Assembly (NCBI RefSeq): GCF_019649055.1 | Contig: NW_026570246.1 | Coordinates: 372,001 to 436,000, forward strand | DNA from: Paramacrobiotus metropolitanus | Lineage: Eukaryota; Tardigrada; Eutardigrada; Parachela; Macrobiotidae | Direction of reading: 5' to 3' | DNA length: 64,000 nt | Shown: in pieces, positions 1 through 10,592 of the stretch | Layout of the letters: each line of letters opens with the position of its first letter | Numbering within the stretch: position 1 is the stretch's first letter | Made by a program: the position numbers and the translations under genes | The notes under the pieces: generated by a model | Databases searched by the model: none | What the model was told of the DNA's origin: nothing | The model's input: only the letters and a program-made list of their open reading frames with translations

Positions 1-90
1 AGATAAATTTTTACAAAGTCGAATCAAAGCAAAAGAATAAAGCAAGCAGGACAATCTTTTATAGCTGGGTTTGGTAACCCAGATACTCAC

Positions 91-1576
91 AGGCACGTTG
101 CCGCACAAACAGAGCTGAACCTTCGTTATCCATGAATTCTTCTCCTGTTCTATCTTCGATAGCAACGTACACCGCGGTAATCAATTCCGTGGTTTCTTTA
201 TCGGCATTTGGAAGGTGGTTTACATTCTTTTGCCACATTCCAAAAGATCTGCAACAAAAGAAGAGGAAGCAATAAATAAGCAACTGATATTTATTTTGCA
301 AACATACTCGGTTCGCGTAGGTTCTAAAAACAGTGTTACATTTTGAAATACTACTCAGCTCTTCAAGCTCGCAATCAGTTTCTGAAGCTTTAAAAAAATA
401 AGCAGTAACCCGTATGTAACGGATATGAAGAAACAAAATTTTATAAAAAAAGAAAAAACGTCAAGGCTGTCGGGAAAACTCCCGTAATGCAAAATACATA
501 CATAAATATACCACTATACAATAATAAACAAAGACGTCACTAGAGTCTAGACATTTTGTTATAAAACGTCTAAAAGCAGTTGCTCAATATCAAAATAACA
601 CGAACGATTATACTGATGCATTTACATTGTTGCACTTACGATGTGCCAATTCCTTGAGCATTCCGTGCGAAGATCGCAAAGAGGGACAGGAAATTACTGG
701 CGCTCCACCATGATTTAATCGCTTCGTCTTTGAAAGCACTGGCCAGCAACACTCGCATGGCATCCAGTTGAACCTACAATTTTCATATTTTTCATCCCCA
801 ACTCCCCCGTCGTCGGTCAGACCACCGCGCAGACCTACTTTAAACTGCTCCCCAAGCACTTTATGCGCAATCCCTTCGTCCGCGTTGACCGCATCGCTTT
901 CGAAGCGGTTCAAGGTTCGCAGCAGTTCTTCGCGGTCCTTCGCGTCCGCTTGCTGATACATGGCCGCCACCTTAGCCATAATCATAATATTGAAGGATTC
1001 CGGTGGGAAATGGATTTCTTTCCATGCATTCCGCAAGATATTCAGTGGATGCGCGGGATCATGCGGATTGTGGCACAGTGTGCGATGATAGCGGCGTGCT
1101 GCTTCGTCCATACAGCTGACAGAACAGTACATCACAGCACACCCCGGACATGACTGGAAATTCTTCGGATTGACCGGATCCAGCTCCGGATGAGGGAGAG
1201 CTAGAGCGGGGATACCGGAGAGACGTTGCGCATTCTCCTGTGCTGTTTCCAGGGGGGATAAACAGTACTCGCACGCACGGTATCCGCAGTCTTCGTTGTA
1301 TGCGAACTGACAGCAGACCAGTGGTTTCTCGTGCAGCACGACATCTCCCTTCTCGAATTTTTTCCGCGCAAAAAGACCGTTCCCCTACATAAGCATAAGC
1401 AGTCTGCAACCGGTATATTAAACTAACAGAACCGATATCATAAAAGCGTTAGGAAGCTCTAAAATGTCAGCGCAAACGAAAATTGTGAAACATATGGAAG
1501 TTCTGAGTTTAAGCAACAGCTACTCAGCGCCTACCTTTCGCGGCCCGCTTTGTCGCTCTTCCGTAAAATCTTCCAT
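91..1576 (-). CDS. SMYD5: SMYD5-type MYND/SET protein lysine methyltransferase, 5' part (runs off left edge)
   Basis: Four exons are readable on the minus strand: 1535-1576 (start codon, 14 residues), 839-1384, 640-773 and 91-248. The last ends at a GTGAGT donor, so the gene continues beyond base 1. The joined protein begins with the SET-N segment GNGLFARKKFEKGD, followed by LHEKPLVCCQF, a Cys-rich MYND-type zinc region (CEYC, CPGC, MYCSVSCMDEA, HRTLC) and the SMYD5-typical HPLNILRNAWKEIHFPPES. The third exon gives the helix ending NAQGIGTS, and the fourth the SET stretch TGEEFMDNEGSALFV. The next residues should be CNHSC, just outside the window. Reading phases agree at every junction. Members of this family methylate histone or ribosomal-protein lysines; the substrate here is not inferable. 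The start at 1576 is supported by an upstream in-frame stop but gives a shorter N-terminus than vertebrate SMYD5. Assignment rests on colinear similarity over about 290 residues. Confidence 0.9.
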
Positions 1577-1800
1577 TTCTAGTACTTTATGGGAAGATCA
1601 AAACTAAACCGGCCCTAAATCATGCATGATCAAAATGATAACTTCCAAAATCCAAGTTCCAACAAAAACTGCAAGAACGAAACCCATGCATTTATAGCCG
1701 ATGAGCGATGTGCGGCTTTTAAACTTATGAGTTATGACGATTTCCAAACTTTTGCACTGCCGCCCGTGGCGGACGAATTACCGGAAATAAGTCCTTGTTT

Positions 1801-1913
1801 ACGTTTCGGTTTGTCGCGGCTTTCTTTTGTAACGCTGTCAGATGTTTTCGTTCGTTTTTTGAAGATACAGTAATAAGTAATAAATAACAATACCGATCAC
1901 CCAGTTTACATTA
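1801..1913 (+). repeat. Repeat module R1, copy 1
   Basis: About 110 bp beginning ACGTTTCGGTTTGTCGCGGC and ending TTTACATTA. It recurs at 3162-3269 with a few substitutions and a short deletion. Here it is followed directly by module R2. No coding capacity. Confidence 0.9.
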
Positions 1914-1914
1914 C

Positions 1915-1967
1915 TTACTGTTAAGATTCGGTTAATGCTTGTGCAGGAGCGATATGTGATGCGAGTC
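1915..1967 (+). repeat. Repeat module R2, copy 1
   Basis: A 53-bp segment beginning TTACTGTTAAGATTCGG and containing TGCTTGTGCAGGAGCGATAT. It recurs at 7203-7254. Here it follows R1; the other copy follows R4. Confidence 0.88.
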
Positions 1968-2144
1968 CGAGATGTGCAGGAGCGCTGGAGTAACTTCGTG
2001 ACAAACGAACAACCTCGTTTCCGCTCAGACCATCGCGATACTGTAAACTTCAAAAGGTAATCTGGTAATGAGATCGCGATTTTGTCAGGAATTTCGATGT
2101 TTGGTATCACAAGTCAGGACTGAATCGCGTTAGCATTCGTTGAA

Positions 2145-5100
2145 ATGTCAAAAGACCAGCAAAAACCATGTTCGATTGAACCTTCGCATGCGGAGTACCG
2201 CGAAGAGGTATGTAGACGACAGCGTGGTTTGGACTGGAGAAACGGCACGGCGCTTGTCACTGGCGCAGGCGCAGGAATCGGGAAGCCGTTGCGTTGGGCT
2301 TGTGCAACAAAGGTCTTCGAGTTGTTGCTGTGGACAAAAATCATGATGGGCTGGAGGTAAGTGCGACAGAACGCTAAAAACCGTGGAGTGCCTTCACCTG
2401 TTGCTTCAGTTACAAGCGCTAAGTTTACACTTTACGGTATAGTGACGGGTATATCTATACATTCAGTATATTAAATTTTATGTTGCTGTGTGTGTCACTT
2501 CGTCCACCGCTAGACGAGTATGGATTGAGATTTTTGTAAATATCATCCGAATACACGTAATTATTTGGCAGCACGAGTTATTATTTGGCAGCACGAGTTC
2601 AGCATTTTATTAATCCAAAAGTGATTTTTATACAAGTGTAACGTGTTTATGATATTGTTGAATTCAACAGCACTGATATGCTGACTGCGAAATACAGTAT
2701 CTTCGTGGGTTTTTTTGCTTTTTTGGTTATTGTTATCGCCAAAAATATTCTGATACAATTTTCAAACCGATTTGAATGGGAATATATGTTGCAGAAAATG
2801 GCATCGAAACTGGACGAAGACAGCCGTGAGCGCTTGTCAGTTCGTATGTGTGACCTTGGACGAAAGGAGGATATAAGCGAACTGTTCAATTTCATCGAGA
2901 GTACCATGGGAAGACTTGATGTCTGCGTTAATTGTGCGGGCTTTTCTCACTACACCACATTGACTGATGGGGATGCCGAACAGTGGGAGCAGATGTTAAA
3001 TGTGAGTACGGTAAAAGTGAAAACGAACGCCCTCTATTTCTTTTCGAAACTCAACTGTTGTTTTTTTTCCATTTAAACAACAACGTCAGTTGCTTGTTAC
3101 TAATCCATAAACGTATAGCATTCCCGCGTTGAATCTCGATGCAAATGTGTTCATCTTGTTAACGTTTCGGTTTGTCACGGCTTTCTTTTGTAACGCTGCC
3201 AGATGTTTTCATTCATTTTTAAAGATACAGTAATAAGTAATAACAATACCGATTACCCAATTTACATTATAGCCATTTAATGCCAAAAGCATTAAATGTC
3301 GTTAACGCAGAGCTCTCGTAGTACTTAGCAACGAGGCACGCATAAATCGGAGAAGGGTTCGATGTGTAACGCAAGTGCTCAGTATTCATCGTAAAAACAA
3401 CTGAACACTGAGACTTCGTAAAAATTTCGCGCAAACAACAACTCTTTTAAACCAGTTATTGAAACTGGGAGAGCGCGTGGTCTTTGAACCCGTAGAGCAG
3501 TGGCAAAATGCGAATGGGCGCAACCTTCTGAATGAATTTTATTTGAACCCCGCCCATGCTGGAGCGGATTTCCAGCGTGTTGCACTGCAGTCCGATACTG
3601 GAAGGACCACACATAACCGCATTTTCCTAGAGCGATCCCCATACAGTTCCACTTATATTTTCGCTCGGATGGGATTCCGTGCAGGCTGGCTGCCTCAATC
3701 CGCGTTCGAGGAACTGCAGCGCACATACCGGCATTATGAGCGCACACGATCCCCGTCTGAACATCATATTCTTTACGTCCGGACAATGCCAGAAAACGCA
3801 CTTGCCCGAATTCGATCCCGTGGCCGTCCGGAGGAGACAAAAATTACGCAACAGTATATAGAGGATCTACACCACAACCACGAGCTTCTGTTTTCCTCAC
3901 AGAAACCCCCCGGAATAGTTTCCGTTCACATGGTCAACAACGACGGCGATGTTGAACTACTTGCCGATACTGTGCAGAAGATCGTGGCGAAGCTAGCACA
4001 GTCAATGATAATCTCCTAAACGGCCGTACAGTATAAACGTTATTTTCACTTATTCCTTCTAACCAGTCTTATGATTATAACTACTTAGTATTATTATTAT
4101 ATCATCTTAACTGTCTGTTGTGGCTAACGTACGAATTCTGTACTTAATTGGGTAATCGTTCGTATATTTCTTCCCCATTAATTGCTCGTTCTCTTCCTTA
4201 CACTGGCTGACCTTTAATGTTTATCAGCGAATTTATTTAACCGTACTAGTATTATTCTAGGCTTCCTTGAGTGGTAATCTGCAAATAGGATCTACTAAAA
4301 TTTTCTGTTTACGGTCAGCTCCTGGTATACGTTCGCTATTGTGTGGATTTCTTCCTTAATTCACTCGATCTCTATTTCTTTCACCGAAGATTTTACTGCA
4401 GCTTTCATATACACAATTCCTTAAAAAATTAGCTTGCGGAATCGGAAATTTTCATTACGTACATTTCAAGTACAATATATCTTAATGACAGTCAGTTCTC
4501 GTTAAGTCGTACTTATGTGTGTTTTCCCTCCTTTGTTTCTTATATCTTCAGTCGCCATGGCAGCGCATTATGGTATACAATCTTTTATATAATATAATGT
4601 GTTTCTTAATAGTCGCTCAATATTTACATAAAAATAATTTAACCGTTTAATAAATTATTTCGTGCTGTCGTACGATTACAGTTCTATAAATATTTCGCTA
4701 GAACTACATAAATAACATGGTTAACATTTGTTATTAAAATTTTGTACAAGTATTGACATATTGCAAAATACCTATGCCGCAAATCTGCTTGAGCTAACGG
4801 TCTAAGATTCAAATCTGGGTTTAAATTCCATGTGTAATTCCATGTTAAATTCCATGTGTAATAATTCCAGGCAGAATTATCCCACAAGTATTCTTAATAC
4901 GTGTATTCTTCTAAAAGTTACATCTAGTTACGGGCATCAGCCATCCAAATATAAAAAAGTAATGCAAGTCCGAGTTCACTAACGATAGGTTGTAAGAAAA
5001 TGGCAAGTGCGAGTTCACTAACGATAAGTTGTAAGAAAATCCTATACTGATTTCGGTGAATTTTCATAACAATACTGGCACAAAGAGTTGAGGCAGTACT

Positions 5101-8100
5101 CTTTTACCTTTCCTTTTTTTTCCCTCTTGTCTGTCTGCCTGCTTTTAACTAATACTAATTTAGCTGTGTAACTTTTGCTTACTCTAGTTTATTGACTTGC
5201 ATCCTAGATTCCGTAATGCGACTACTCAAAAATTTCTAATGTTCTCCAGTGGACATAATGACTCAATTTATACTATTTTACTCATTTACCATTACTTTCA
5301 TATTTTATTCTAGTTTAGTGACGCAATTACTATTACCAGCCGCAGCTTTCTTTAATTCAGCTTACTTTATATACCCTCGTTAAAGCTAACCGCTTCAGTA
5401 AGGATACTTTACACATAAGGCCATCACTCTCAAAAATCATACTGATATGCGTTTTTATGAACAATTTTTTTTTCTAACGAACAATTCAAATTCTGTATTG
5501 ATGCTCTGATTCTTCGGTGAGAATATTTTTTCATAATAAGTACTCATCCAGTTAGTCGATAAGTTTAATCATTTAGACCGTTCCATTGTTTGCAAGGGTA
5601 TATGATTGATAGGGTTTATTCCTAAGCCATAATTTACATGCTGACCTTTTGTTTTCGCCTGATGAGTGCTCTCTGATGCAGTGGAACGTTTGCATAAATT
5701 TTTCAAAAGTATATAATCAAACCTCTTATGGAGATTACAGTAACCGCGTACCCTACTACTGCACATCACCATGCTGACTGCTTATCAAGTTTTAATTTTG
5801 TTTTTGTATATAATACTACTAGTATATCGAAACCAACAGATCGCTTAGGTAAACCTTAAATGTTGCATAAATAGCGTTGGAAGCGTTTTATGAGCCGCTG
5901 TCTGTTATAGAGACTTCCTCAACCGGTTAATGCCGTTTCTGTTTCTAATAATCATCTAATATCATCTCTAATACTAACTCTACTACGATCATGTCTAATG
6001 CGCTATTATCTCTAATACTAACTCTACTCTACGTACGATACTAACTCTACGTATCTGCAATCGCTTTTATGATAGGCGGTATATTTTTTTAATTGCTTCA
6101 ATCTGCTTGTACAATTCTAGTAATTATAACAATGAATAAATACTTAAACCCTATTAATCATTTCCATGCTAGTGCCAACTCGTATTCATGCCTAATCATT
6201 TGCTTTCTTCCATGTCAATGCTCATTTCCCACGTACGTACTCCATGGAATCAGTTTAGCCTCAAGTCCCTCAACGAATGCTCACCCGTCTTCCGGACATG
6301 AATGACCCTTGACTTTACCCGCATTCGGCTCTACATCTCCTACATACACCGTTGCGATCCCACCGATTCCCACGCCACATATCAGTCATATGTATTCGCA
6401 TTCTGCACCTAACTTCGGATCCTTCCGGAATTCGCAATTAGCACCCACCCTATCCGTTACAACCGTTATTTTGTCAATTGTCAAAAATCATATGCAGCAG
6501 CACAAATTGTCCGTTTGTCTGAATATGATCTCTCGTATTCGCATATCTTTCAATTCGGTCATTTGGGCCTTTTCTTCCGCTCCGGGTTGGGGATTGCGTT
6601 CCGTTTGGGGGTGTCCGGCGCGGCTCGTGTTGAACTGCCCAGCGACCTGCGGTTGCCTTTCGTCGTCAGTGCACCGTACGGACATCGCGCGGCGCAGTAG
6701 ACTACTTGCCCCGGCATCCGTCAAGCGGCAATACGTTTACACCGAGAGCTCGAAAGCGTTAAAGCCATTTAATGCCAAAAGCATTAAATGTCGTTAACGC
6801 AGAGCTCTCGTAGTACTTAGCAACGAGGCACGCATAAATCGGAGAAGGGTTCGATGTGTAACGCAAGTGCTCAGTATTCATCGTAAAAACAACTGAACAC
6901 TGAGAGTTCGTAAAAATTTCGCGCAACCCTCCCACCCGGCCCTTGTTGATTCAAACCCATGCAGCCTTGTTGTCATATTGTCACATGTTCTCCTGTGTTT
7001 TATTGTCACATTTCCTCCTGTGTGCTTTGCGATTTATGGTGAATAAAGGGGTGTCCGGCGCGGCTCGTGTTGAACTGCCCAGCGACCTGCGGTTGCCTTT
7101 CGTCGTCAGTGCACCGTACGGACATCGCGCGGCGCAGTAGACTACTTGCCCCGGCATCCGTCAAGCGGCAATACGTTTACACCGAGAGCTCGAAAGCGTT
7201 AATTACTGTTAAGATTCGGTAATGCTTGTGCAGGAGCGATATGTGATTCGAGTCGATGCAAATGTGTTGCGGCAGAAATTCAGACGAGCGAGGAGGGTGG
7301 CTTTCAGAATCTATCTTCTTCGTTCCTGAATTTCTTTTGTGAACAGTCACCAGGTTCCAATCCTCTCATCGCTTCGAAACCAAGAGACTGCACGATGTTA
7401 CGGTCTGCCAGTGTACTACAATTTTGTAGTTATTGAGTAGAGAAAACGTTTACGTAATACAATAGTATTTCATCGTCCCAGTACGCGATGACTGGGGTTA
7501 TTGTTGATGCCTTAACAGAGAAACGTTTAATTTGATGCTACAGATATGACTTTCGGTTATGTTGCTCTTTGTACACCGTAATTGATAGTGCGTAAGACAA
7601 TTCCATTCTTCCGTACTCCCCCGACTGCTACGTCGTAGTGCTGTTTTTTAGTTCCGAAAACCAACGTTATTAAAAATGCGATTCGATTTTGCTTTTCTAA
7701 TTTTGGCAGCCTGTCTGGGTAGATATCGGCATGCCCAGGATTTCGGTTATGTTGCTCTTTGTACACCGTAATTGATAGTGCGTAAGACAATTCCATTCTT
7801 CCGTATTCCCCTGACTGCTACGTCGATGTAGTGCTGTTTTTAGTTCCGAAAACCAACGTTATTAAAAATGCGATTCGATTCTGCTTTTCTACTTTTGGCA
7901 GCCTGTCTGTGTAGATATCGGCATGCACAGGATTTAGATTATAGAATCCGAATTTGTTAACATCCGGTTATCAGAAGGAATTTTACTGCACAAGTGACCT
8001 TATGTGACTTTGTAATTTCTTCACTGTTTCGTATGCGAATATGTATTTGGGACATGAGCTTAAATTTAATCAGAGTTACTGAGTACACCCTTGCTAAAAG

Positions 8101-9625
8101 TCGCTGCCGCTTCTTGCAGTTGTCCACTATTTAGAAAATTGTAGGAGAAGCATAGCAACATGCATGCGTAACAGCACTACGCACTCTTCGACAGTTTGAC
8201 GCTGCCACAAAATTGGGATTTGGATACTAGTGGCAGCAAATTACTACGCTGTATTATGAAGTGGTTGTACTCAGTGGAAATAACCCAGTGGTGCAGCAGG
8301 CTTTGCATTCAGACTATTTTCGCAGCTACTGCGCTGCTAGATAGTTGGGGAAACGATCGAAGTTGTTTGCGATATTGATCGTATCGGCGTTCAAGCTCTT
8401 AACGTAGGGTGGACACTTGAAAAGTGGATCTCATGCCGATTTGTCATGATCCCATGGCAGTCCGGTGGCCGGGCATAAGTTGCGAAACGCACACTTTAAT
8501 GCAGTGACAAAAAAGTTCGAAAAATCACAAAAAGGCAGTGCTGACAAAGGGCATTCTTTGGAAAGTATTTGTAATCATTGTACTTTTGATAGGTTAACGT
8601 GCTCGCCGTGGCTGTTTGTTCAAAAGAGGCAATTGGGCTTATGCGTAAACACGGGGATAATTCCGGTCACATAGTAAACATTTCCAGGTGAGCGGATGCT
8701 CATGCATCGCAGATGCATTCTCCTGTATAGTGCATACTTATTATTCGTTACGACGATAATAAAAACATGATATAACGGAAAATTGGAAGTCTTTGAATGC
8801 GCACAATCGGAGATCGCTCGTAAAGCTCGTTTATGGCAACCTACGAACTGTGCATGAATACGAACATGTACGAACAGTCAACAAAATATTCTAGAAACGT
8901 CCAAGGAAAGCTTTGTGGAAGTTTATTCTGGAATCTCTAAGGATAATCAACTGTTGTAACTCGATATTGGCCCTAGTCTCTTAGATTTTAAAATATCTAT
9001 ATTATAATGTACGAACGAACAACAACCGTCTCCTTTTAGATTTAGTTCTATTTAAATAAGTTGTAAAATCATTGTACGATAAAGGTACTCTGTATGTACC
9101 TTTACTAGGTAACTCCAGCATTTATATCGTTTGCATATACTAACTTATAACTTGGAAAAATGTAGGTAAAAACCGTTTTTAGTGTTTACTTATGCATATT
9201 CAGATCATGGTTTTCATGCAGCAATCTCGCTCATTATGGACCCCCAAGTGACCACAACTATTTGCGGTTTTATTCATGTACCAAATTCGCACTGAAGTCT
9301 TTCAATGAAGGATTACGACAAGAGCTTCGGGATCAAAAATCTTCTATCAGGATATCGGTAAACAAAATCTTCCGACTAAAGCGTTGCAAAGTTTATCATT
9401 TAGAATTTTTAGAGCATTAGTCCCGGATTGGTTCGCACGGAATTCATGGGTTCTGTATTAAAGACTCATCCAGAGAAACTTGAAAACTACTACGATCAAT
9501 ATCCGGCGTTGGAGCCATCTGATGTTGCCGGTGCGGTTATATACGCACTGTCAACGCCTCGTCATGTGGAAATTAACGAAATTGTCATGTATTCCACAGA
9601 GAAAATTGCTGATTATTCAGACTGA
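2145..9625 (+). CDS. Short-chain dehydrogenase/reductase, DHRS11/farnesol-dehydrogenase-like (five exons, one frameshift)
   Basis: Exons 2145-2356, 2795-3001, 8593-8687, 9222-9357 and 9413-9625 join to about 287 residues. The protein has the classical SDR elements: the NAD(P)-binding TGAGAGIG after a roughly 33-residue N-terminal extension, VDVCVNCAG-type strand (seen as RLDVCVNCAG), the catalytic-serine region HIVNISSN, the YSCTK active site (YxxxK), and ISPGLVRTEF. The C-terminal AGAVIYALSTPRHVEINEI matches the DHRS11-like subgroup. It would oxidise or reduce a small alcohol or carbonyl with NAD(P)(H), probably in the cytosol; the substrate is unknown. Exon 1 is one base short near 2286: after GIGK the reading continues in the next frame as VALGLCNKGLRVVAVDKNHD. 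All phases agree if that base is restored. Intron 3 is 5.6 kb and full of repeats, with a nested kinase fragment. Confidence 0.88.
2561..2600 (+). repeat. 20-bp tandem duplication
   Basis: Two head-to-tail copies of TTATTTGGCAGCACGAGTT plus one variable base, in the first intron of the dehydrogenase gene. Confidence 0.85.
3162..3269 (+). repeat. Repeat module R1, copy 2
   Basis: Second copy of the module at 1801-1913, ending in the same TTTACATTA. Here it is followed by R3 instead of R2. It is preceded at about 3135 by TCGATGCAAATGTGTT, a 16-mer that also lies just 3' of R2 copy 2 (7252). Confidence 0.9.
3271..3434 (+). repeat. Repeat module R3, copy 1
   Basis: 164 bp, nearly identical to 6763-6926. 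It opens with the hairpin TTTAATGC-CAAAA-GCATTAAA and ends TTTCGCGCAA. Homology between the copies stops exactly where the kinase reading frame starts at 3435. Confidence 0.93.
3435..4019 (+). pseudogene. Deoxynucleoside kinase (TK2/dNK-like) fragment lacking the P-loop, nested in the dehydrogenase intron
   Basis: One uninterrupted frame of about 195 codons to the stop at 4019 matches insect dNK/mitochondrial TK2 kinases, which phosphorylate deoxynucleosides for salvage. Visible elements are TLLNQLL (helix after the P-loop), FEPVEQWQN with the catalytic Glu, FLERSPYSSTYIF (the E-R-S motif), LYVRTMPENALARI, the LID-like RIRSRGRPEE and the C-terminal LHHNHELL. The N-terminal GxxGSGK phosphate-binding loop is absent: homology begins immediately after the place of its lysine, and base 3435 is the first base beyond repeat R3. 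No splice acceptor is seen there and no P-loop exon was found in the upstream intron. No frameshift or stop interrupts the rest, and no introns are present. The likeliest reading is a 5'-truncated gene copy or retrocopy brought in or cut by the repeat. A live gene with an unseen first exon is less likely. Confidence 0.8.
4020..6607. other. AT-rich intron sequence without recognisable genes
   Basis: Part of the large third intron of the dehydrogenase gene. I see no conserved coding segment. It contains short tandem duplications: TTAAATTCCATGTGTAATTCC-type units at about 4818-4868, a 39-bp unit at 4964-5040, and CTAATACTAACTCTAC-type units at about 5950-6050. Confidence 0.5.
4964..5040 (+). repeat. 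39-bp tandem duplication
   Basis: Two adjacent copies of a unit beginning GCAAGTCCGAGTTCACTAAC, differing at a few positions, the second starting at 5003. Confidence 0.85.
6608..6762 (+). repeat. Repeat module R4, copy 1
   Basis: 155 bp, almost identical to 7048-7202. It starts GGGGTGTCCGGCGCGG and ends CGAGAGCTCGAAAGCGTTAA. It is markedly more GC-rich than its surroundings. Here R3 follows directly. Confidence 0.93.
6743..6811. repeat. Foldback (imperfect inverted repeat) spanning the R4-R3 junction
   Basis: The sequence from CGAGAGCTC (6743) through GCGTTAA and CATTTAATGC to 6775 pairs with GCATTAAATG...GTTAACGC...GAGCTCTCG (6781-6811), with CAAAA as the loop. The arms are about 31-33 bp with a few mismatches and a small bulge. 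Only the inner half is kept in the R1-R3 copy at 3271. Confidence 0.85.
6763..6926 (+). repeat. Repeat module R3, copy 2
   Basis: Same 164 bp as 3271-3434 with very few differences, again ending TTTCGCGCAA. Here it is followed by unrelated intron sequence. Confidence 0.93.
7048..7202 (+). repeat. Repeat module R4, copy 2
   Basis: Second copy of 6608-6762, ending in the same GAAAGCGTTAA. Here it is followed by R2 (7203-7254) instead of R3. Confidence 0.93.
7203..7254 (+). repeat. Repeat module R2, copy 2
   Basis: Copy of 1915-1967, joined here to R4 and followed by TCGATGCAAATGTGTT. Confidence 0.88.
7551..7932 (+). repeat. Tandem duplication of a ~190-bp unit
   Basis: The unit beginning TTTCGGTTATGTTGCTCTTT at 7551 is repeated from 7741 to 7932 with a handful of substitutions and small indels, including CGTCGTAG against CGTCGATGTAG. 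No coding function was recognised. It lies in intron 3 of the dehydrogenase gene. Confidence 0.92.
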
Positions 9626-9805
9626 AAATGTTTTTTTGAGTTGCTTCTTTAGTAGCGAAAGGGCGTTGTTACAGATATACACTTTGTGAATTTTTGATAT
9701 TGGACTAATTGTAACGCCGCATATTTAACGTTCATTTTTTATACATAACTGAAGATATTTTCGAACGTACGCGCCTCCTTGTTTCGTAGTTTGTTTTTCA
9801 AACAC

Positions 9806-9811
9806 AATAAA
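9806..9811 (+). terminator. Probable polyadenylation signal of the dehydrogenase gene
   Basis: AATAAA 181 bp after the stop codon at 9625. Chosen only by motif and position. Confidence 0.5.
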
Positions 9812-10592
9812 ATTATTGCACTGGTTGGTAAAATTGGCATACTTTCTCGTGAAAATTGGCATAAATAAAATACTGGCATACTTTCTCCGTCTCGTGAAAA
9901 TTAATCCAGGATTTGTGCTTGCTACCGGAACTTAACCCTGTGGGAAGTACGTGCCGACCGTGCATCTTCTGGAAATACGGAGATATTCTTTGAAATGTTT
10001 CTCCATGCTCCACAAGAAATCTTTCTGTAAGCGTGACCGATCAATCGAGGGCTGTTGTAAGTTTTAACGCTACACGGTGGTGCTAAGTTGGTAATTGATG
10101 CTTCCTAAACCACTAAAACGTAACCTGATCGTAGATGCCAAGTCATTTTGTTTACAAGCACGGAATGCGCTGCCGAAATTTTGATAACATTCGCTAACAA
10201 TAAGCACGCAAGTATGCATTCCTCACATTTTCCGGTCGGAAACAAGGCGCGGAATACAACAAACATAAGTAAGCAACGCAGATTGTGCACTGTCGACCAA
10301 AAAAATCACTTCAGAAATTCATAGCGCTGGAACTGTTCTAGCAAATCGTCAACCTATCTGCATAGTTTACAAAAATAGTATAGATATTTCATATATTTAA
10401 GTAGATGTAAATATTAGAAGTATTTACAGTTTCACATCCTTTACGTTTAATTTATAGTATCTGTTTATCTATATAAATACAAAGTATATGCGTGTCTTAC
10501 AAGCTCCGATTTATGCATTCTAAATGGTAGCAATGACAGTAAATGTTTAATAACTTATTTAAATCACACACGTCTAATAGTCTATACGTATA
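9812..10592. other. Intergenic, nothing recognised
   Basis: AT-rich spacer with one imperfect local duplication (AATTGGCATACTTTCTC-like, about 9833-9900). No conserved coding segment or RNA gene seen. Confidence 0.4.

Larger units (their letters stand above)
1577..2144. other. Divergent intergenic region between SMYD5 and the dehydrogenase
   Basis: The start codons of the minus-strand SMYD5 gene and the plus-strand dehydrogenase face away from each other across about 570 bp, so promoters of both genes should lie here. No TATA box or other core motif could be assigned. About 165 bp of the interval is repeat modules R1 and R2 (1801-1967). Confidence 0.5.

Noticed and set aside
863-1153. 96-codon plus-strand frame
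   Set aside because: Shadow of the SMYD5 MYND exon on the minus strand, which carries the conserved protein.
2145-2360. The first dehydrogenase exon as a separate 71-codon gene
   Set aside because: The Rossmann motif is truncated by a one-base frameshift; the continuation in the next frame and matching splice sites show it is exon 1 of the longer gene.
3379-3840. 153-codon minus-strand frame
   Set aside because: It lies antisense to the deoxynucleoside kinase fragment, whose plus-strand frame matches a known family. The minus frame is its shadow.
6309-6797. 162-codon plus-strand frame with Pro/Ser/Thr-rich sequence
   Set aside because: It begins without a clear gene context and runs through repeat modules R4 and R3. 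Its second half is repeat sequence found again at 7048, so it is not a gene.
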